11,619 nucleotides of DNA from Glomus cerebriforme (taxonomy: Eukaryota > Glomeromycota > Glomeromycetes > Glomerales > Glomeraceae). The translations under genes were made by a program, and so were the position numbers. Positions within the stretch are counted from its first letter, which is position 1. The number at the start of each line of letters is the position of its first letter. Under the pieces are notes generated by a model. That model was not told where the DNA came from, made no database searches, and worked only from the letters and a program-made list of their open reading frames with translations. The DNA lies in the NCBI GenBank assembly GCA_003550305.1, contig QKYT01000301.1, positions 102,808 through 114,426 of the forward strand. Direction: 5' to 3'. This document shows positions 7,033 to 11,619 of this stretch, in pieces.

Positions 7033-8982
7033 CTAAGCATTCTGCTTGGTATCTTCACTCCAGTAATCAAAAGCATTGATATTGAAATTATTAGTATGTT
7101 AATTTTTGATATATAATAAAACAGAATGTAAAGTCCATCCATGTTTATTAAACTATTTATCCTTTATTTCTTTTATTTTTTTAGGATTAATATACATTTT
7201 ATAATCCATAATAATTAAAGCCTCATCAGAATTGAGTTGAAAAAGAGTTGCAGATAATTGTACATTAGATATATTTCATGAGTATAATGTAACATAAATG
7301 TAATCAATTTTTTCTGATATTCATCAAGTTTTTTATGCAGATTCAATGATAAATGATCTTTCAAATTTTTGAAAAAAATAAAGAGGTTTTCACAATTTAT
7401 GCAAGTATTGAAATGCATTTCTTGATAATTATCAAAAGCATGTGAAAAGTAATGTAATATACAGAAATTATAAACTGCAATATCATCTTTTATTACATTT
7501 AATTTTTTGGGATATTCTTTTCTAAGATAACGTTATAAATTTTGAGTAGTATTAACTAATTTATTCTATTACAAAAAAAAATTAACAGAAAATATAAAAT
7601 ATTAATGAATTAAATTATTAAGTTTTTACTTAAAATACCAGGTTTTTAATATTAATTTTTATTAGTTCTTCAATATTTGCAAATATTTAATATCATATTC
7701 ATTGCATTCTAAACAAAGTCTACCTAGATTTTCTTTATATACAAAGCATTTGCCATCCAATTTTATCATAAAAGATATTTGCTGCAATCTATTAAGATAT
7801 TATTTATAAAATCAATTCTATAGGACTTTTTTATAATCTTATAAGTATAATACAGGTAGTCTACTTGCATTATTAGTTTTATAAAAGCTTATATTAATAT
7901 GATTTTTTATTGAAAAAAATAATTCAAATTGCTGTAATTATTTAGAAGTAAATTTTATTTAGGAAAAATTTGGTTTATCTAAGGAAGATGCTTCATAATC
8001 ATTTATTTATATATGTTTATGTGATTCTAAAATGGTATATCATTCAACCTTTATAATAAATTATTGAATTATTTTTAATAATTTTTTTTTTTGGCATTAC
8101 TGATACATTACAAGTTACTTATGTCTAAATTTTCTTGTAATTCTTTATAGATAAAGTTATCTGTAATACATGATATTTTTCATCATGATTCTTTTTATTA
8201 TTCTTTAATACATAATTGAAGTATTGCCAAAAAGTTGGAATTGAATTTTTAACAGATATTGAAATATCTTTAACAAAAAGTTTCATTTGATATAATTGGA
8301 TAAGTAATGTATGATTTTGTTTGGATTATCAGATTTTGATCAAAATTGATACTAAAAGTAAAATTTTATTATTAGTTATTTTTGTAAATATTTATTAAAA
8401 TATTTATTTTTGATAAAATCTCTCAATAATACCTGTTTTTCATGTGTCCAAGAAGTTATATTATTAGCACCAGCAGCATGAAGAAAGACTTGCTATGTAT
8501 TCATTTCAATATACTGAATTGATAATTTTTAGGATAAATATTATGCAATTCATTATTTAGTTTAATTAGAGAACTTTTTTATTCATTCTATTTTATAAAT
8601 AACTGATACCAATTAATATTTACACTTGTTCTTTATTTTAGATAAAAATCAAAAAGTAATTTCATAATAAAATTATTTTTTCATTCATGAGATAAACATA
8701 ATTATTTCTTTTGTTTTTGATTTAGAGATTTTATTGTATAATTATTAATACCAAAAAGTTAATTTCCATTGAATTTTTTTATTGAATCTAAATTTTTTCA
8801 TATATCAACAGGATTGTTACTTGTATATATAATTTGGAATTGTTGATTTTAATAAACTTCAACAGTATATAAATTTTCTTTAATTTTTGAAATAATAGTA
8901 CCTGTTTATTATCAAATCTATAAAAAAGTAAAGATTTATATCCTAGTTTAGCATAATACCAGTCTGTATAAATTGAATACTC
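7033..8982 (-). pseudogene. Unnamed fungal gene family relic, Cys-rich, possibly DDE-transposase-like
   Basis: Minus-strand frames from 8982 down read EYSIYTDWYYAKLGYKSLLF, then after a frameshift near 8900 IYTSNNPVDI*KNLDSIKKF, MKLLFDFYLK*RTSVNINWY, LHAAGANNITSWTHEKQVLL, VKNSIPTFWQYFNYVLKNN, PKKKLLKIIQ*FIIKVE*YT, SRLPVLYL*DYKKVL, KLDGKCFVYKENLGRLCLEC, (intron), THEIYLMYNY, LIIMDYKM and FDYWSEDTKQNA. The C-x2-C(Y here)..C-x2-C pattern near 7690-7760 looks like a zinc knuckle that lost one Cys. From memory, relatives continue after TKQDAWF with an SDNGxHYH motif. With the Asp of IIMDYKM that would suit a DDE/RNase H-fold transposase. This copy stops just before that part, where the repeat block begins. 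Stops sit at expected Trp and Gln codons. I cannot name the family; the transposase idea is inference. Confidence 0.7.
7566..7638 (-). other. Short GT..AG intron in the unnamed pseudogene
   Basis: The exon reads EELIKINIKNL and ends CCTG; GT begins at 7638. The intron ends TTTTTTTTTGTAATAG at 7566, and the next exon continues in phase 0 with NKLVNTTQNL*RYLRKEYPK. The 73-bp intron is full of stops in all frames while both flanks read as coding. The polypyrimidine-like T run before AG supports splicing of the ancestor. A short intron of this size is typical of fungi. Confidence 0.65.
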
Positions 8983-9764
8983 ACTTTATATACAAAAATT
9001 TTAAAAAAAAAATAAGGAGTAAAATAAACATCTTCACTCAATTTATTTATTATATTTTTATCATTTTATCTCATTATTAATAAAATAAAATATTAAGTTT
9101 TAGTTGTAAAAATCAACCTATCAAAATCGTGAAACTGATGAAACTTTATAAAATTATAATAAAACTATAGTAAAAATTTGGCAAAACCAAGTACAGGATT
9201 TTAGAAATAAATGTTAGTTAAACTTTAAAAATAACATTAGTTAGATTATTTGCAATTTCCTAATAAGAAAATATTATTATCTTTATTGCCAATAATCACT
9301 GTAATAGTAAATTTAACATTATTAAGTATTGTTTTAGTTATTTGTTTTACTCAAATAAGAATATAAAATGTAATTTCTTTAGAATTAAATAAAGGATATT
9401 ACTAATAGTAAGAATATGGGCCACAATAGTATTTTTCAACAAGTATACCTAGTAAAATAAAACTAGTATTTATTTGATGTTATTTTAGCATAATTTTATG
9501 GGTAAAAATTTAGTACGCATGTGAGATGCAAAAATAGCTTTTTTTTATTATCGCTACTATTCCTGAATTTTATTATAAAATGATCATCATATGATACTGA
9601 TCTTAGATGAATCAGCAATTAAGAAGATTTAATTTGAATTCATTTAGTCTATCTGTACTACTGTGAGCTTAATAAATTTGACCAGATTCTTAAGATTCTT
9701 GCATATGCTGCAGATTTAGTTGTTATGGCTATTAAAAATTTAGTTATTAATTTGATTGTTATTT
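8983..9764. other. AT-rich stretch without a recognised gene
   Basis: Both strands were read in several frames; all are cut by frequent stops and no family string stands out. On the minus strand it may include introns or eroded exons linking the relic at 9779-10115 with the one at 7033-8982, because both lie on the same strand in the right order. I see no repeat of note. Confidence 0.4.
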
Positions 9765-9778
9765 TGATTATTATTATT

Positions 9779-10115
9779 GCAAATTCAAGTCTTGATTTAC
9801 TGTTTCTTGGAGATTCCTTAGGTAAATTCTTCATTTATGATAATTATCTAAATATATTTGATGTTATTCATCTATTTTCTTTACTAATTTTAAGCACTTT
9901 TGTTTATTGTTATATGTATGACACGCTTCCTATTCTTCAGTATTTTCTTTTGCTATTTTTTGATGCCTATTTTTGTGTTGCTTTGCAAGATATGATTCAT
10001 ATTGATTAAATATTTCAATTCTTTCTCGCTTTACATTTTTTAAGAACTTCATATTTCTAGAAACTTCAGGATCTATATTTTCTATTATATTTGCTAAAGA
10101 AATTATATAGTAACT
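9779..10115 (-). pseudogene. Hydrophilic coding relic, unknown family
   Basis: A 61-codon stop-free frame (9933-10115) reads NIIENIDPEVSRNMKFLKNV, KRERIEIFNQYESYLAKQHK and NRHQKIAKENTEE. It then continues past a TAG with CLKLVKKIDE*HQIYLDNYH and LRNLQETVNQDLNLQ before dissolving into stops. The peptide is charged and likely helical or coiled-coil, with a biased, protein-like composition unlike random AT-rich sequence. It lies upstream of, and on the same strand as, the 7033-8982 pseudogene and could be an N-terminal exon of it or a separate gene. I do not recognise a domain. The opposite strand holds a 94-codon hydrophobic open frame, judged to be its shadow. Confidence 0.5.
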
Positions 10116-10480
10116 TTATGGCTTATACAATCATTACTGGATATAACGAACTTTTCATTCCAGAGAATTTAGTTTGGTATAGAGTAAATTCATTATATAA
10201 TATACTGAATTTCTGGTAATTTTAGCTAAATTTATAATTCTGACCAGAATTATAATTTCGCTTAATATAAATTTTCAAAAAAGATTATATATTAAGGGCC
10301 ATAACATATATTACCTAATATTAGTTTCATAAGAGGTCCTACCCTTCTCTAGGTAAGATTTTTTTAACCAATAATATTTAAATATATATATAGTATTAAT
10401 TTTGACCAATAAAAATGCATAATTTTGTATCATATAAGATTTTGTTTTACCCTCCACCTCCTAAAATATTACCTAATAAA
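10116..10480. other. Non-coding stretch with a 24-bp palindrome
   Basis: No coding frame is recognised. At 10232-10255 there is a palindrome, TTATAATTCTGACC and its mirror, with one mismatched central pair. Its core AATTCTGACCAGAATT is one base from the perfect palindrome at 1112-1127. The end of the stretch (10443-10475) is pyrimidine-rich (ACCCTCCACCTCC) and leads directly into the LTR-like segment. Confidence 0.5.
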
Positions 10481-10792
10481 TGTCACGTCCCTAATTAGTA
10501 ATTACTGATGATTTTGGTCAGCGCTATAAATTCAGCCTGAATTAATACATAGTCATATGACCATTTATTATAGAAAATAAAAATTAATATATGATTTATA
10601 TATCTAGGCTATTAAGGTAAGTTTGATATATAATATATAGTATTTTATTATGGCAATTTGGTATAATCAGTATAATTAATTATAAAAAATTTAGTTTTGA
10701 GAATTTTGGTTTAATATAACAAGTTTTCAGTATATATAGATTCATTATAACTAGTGATGACTGTATGTGACTTTTGTTAAACAAATATCACA
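10481..10792 (+). mobile_element. Possible solo LTR (Gypsy-like)
   Basis: The segment starts TGTCACGTCCCTAATTAG, which resembles the start of many fungal Gypsy LTRs (TGTCAC.. followed by CCC). It contains a TATA-like stretch (CAGTATATATAGATTC, about 10729-10744) and can be closed at AAATATCACA (10783-10792). That gives about 312 bp, a plausible LTR size, with TGT..ACA-type ends. I found no matching 5-bp target duplication (ATAAA before, TAATA after) and no internal domain next to it. Assignment rests on the start motif and layout only. Confidence 0.35.
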
Positions 10793-11580
10793 TAATATGA
10801 TCAACATACCAAATTACTATATTTTAACTAACATTTATTAAAAAATCATACAAAATTTTTTTAATTAATAAAATATAAAGTTTTGAATAGAATTTAATTA
10901 ATTAATTTATATATAATTTATCTAATTACATTAGATATATTAATTTTAGCTTATTAGATTAAAATCAAAAGAAACTTTATAAGAAATTTTCATTAGTTTT
11001 AATTATCAGAAATAGAAATAGTTTGTATTACAAATCACAGAAAGAGAGTAGTAATTTCTGATTTAATTATTAATAAAAACTAGCTTTTAATATACAGTGT
11101 ATTATAAAAAAAACTGGAATTAAAAAATTGGTCACTGTATCATGATGATCACACTAATCTGTATACAGAATAGCTTATTTGAAAGCTGAAAGTCTGTAGA
11201 TTTATTATCAAAATCAAATTAAAATAAAAATTGTTTTAATAATTTTTTATAATTAGCTCATAATATCAATTTATAATACTTGCATAATTTATTATAACAA
11301 TGTTCAGAATAAATCTCCATTTTCTTGCCATAAATTACTTCAAATTGCTAAAATTTTTTTTTTATCATTGATCTTAATAATATTTGAGAAATTTTTTAAT
11401 TAGAATTACTTTTACTTTTATTTATAAATCTCATATTATACTTTTTAAGTAAAATAAAGATTTGTAATTAATTTTCTCAAAAGTAAAAAGAAAATTTATG
11501 ATTATAAAAATTATAAAAATGTAGCTTAAAGATTCAAGATTATTTTGCATTTTAAATAATAAAAATTGGATTTATTTTGA
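10793..11580. other. AT-rich stretch without a recognised feature
   Basis: No coding frame on either strand and no tRNA-like box was seen. Small items only: TAATTAATTAATT repeats near 10895-10910 and a pair of loosely complementary tracts, ACTTTTACTTTT (11408-11419) and AAAAGTAAAAAG (11479-11490), which could form a weak hairpin. Confidence 0.4.
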
Positions 11581-11619
11581 GTGAACTACCGTATATAGCG
11601 GGCCACAGTACCCCGGGTA
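11581..11619. other. Abrupt GC-rich edge, possible element terminus
   Basis: After kilobases of AT-rich DNA the last 39 bases read GTGAACTACCGTATATAGCG and then GGCCACAGTACCCCGGGTA, with the 11-base palindrome TACCCCGGGTA at the very end (11609-11619). The composition jump suggests the edge of a younger or differently composed sequence, such as a DNA transposon terminal inverted repeat or a gene. It cannot be resolved because the window ends here. Confidence 0.35.

Noticed and set aside
7215..7418. Minus-strand 67-codon frame as an independent small gene
   Set aside because: It is an internal piece of the pseudogene at 7033-8982; coding similarity continues on both sides across stops and frameshifts.
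8349..8441. Second intron in the unnamed pseudogene (CAG/GTATTATT to ACTTTTAG)
   Set aside because: The sites look plausible, but the frame stays open well past the donor (VLLRDFIKNKYFNKYLQK), so splicing there cannot be supported.
9725..10009. Plus-strand 94-codon hydrophobic open frame as a real membrane protein gene
   Set aside because: The opposite strand reads as a hydrophilic coding relic across the same bases. The plus frame's Phe/Leu/Ile richness is what antisense of Lys/Asn/Gln codons gives. No upstream signal supports it.

Overview
The window is very AT-rich eukaryotic DNA that reads as a graveyard of decayed mobile elements. I see no intact protein-coding gene. The best guess at a host is a fungus with an AT-rich, transposon-loaded genome, possibly an arbuscular mycorrhizal fungus (Glomeromycotina). 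That guess rests on remembered resemblance of the Helitron and of one unnamed gene family, plus a short 73-bp GT..AG intron; no search was run.

Layout. 1-37 is a degenerate CCCTAA (telomere-type) run. 447-871 is a foldback element with two ~200-bp arms. 872-1639 is non-coding. 1641-5752 on the minus strand is the centrepiece: an eroded Helitron RepHel gene that can be followed domain by domain, with the 5' end at the right. In order it holds a DUF6570-like N-terminus, a Helitron_like_N region, the HUH motif of Rep, the two-tyrosine motif of Rep, a linker, and a PIF1-type helicase with a broken Walker A motif. Between the HUH motif and the tyrosine motif lies a piece that reads as B-family DNA polymerase, where the Helitron family should have only about 20 residues. 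The helicase C-terminus is missing.

5765-7021 is a composite repeat. Two GATCTGAA-rich flanks with inverted outer ends enclose a ~130-bp minisatellite of about 6.5 copies and an A/T palindrome. It sits between the Helitron 5' end and the cut 3' end of a second minus-strand pseudogene (7033-8982). That pseudogene is an unnamed family with a short intron, a Cys-rich motif and a possible first acidic residue of a DDE-type transposase. 9779-10115 (minus) is a third, hydrophilic coding relic; the hydrophobic open frame opposite it is a shadow. 10481-10792 is a possible solo LTR. 10793-11580 holds nothing I recognise. The last 39 bases turn abruptly GC-rich, probably the edge of another element.

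All three recognisable coding relics lie on the minus strand. Their stops fall largely at codons where the surrounding family pattern calls for Trp, Gln or Arg. That is what C-to-T and G-to-A decay (RIP-like or methylation-driven deamination) would produce.
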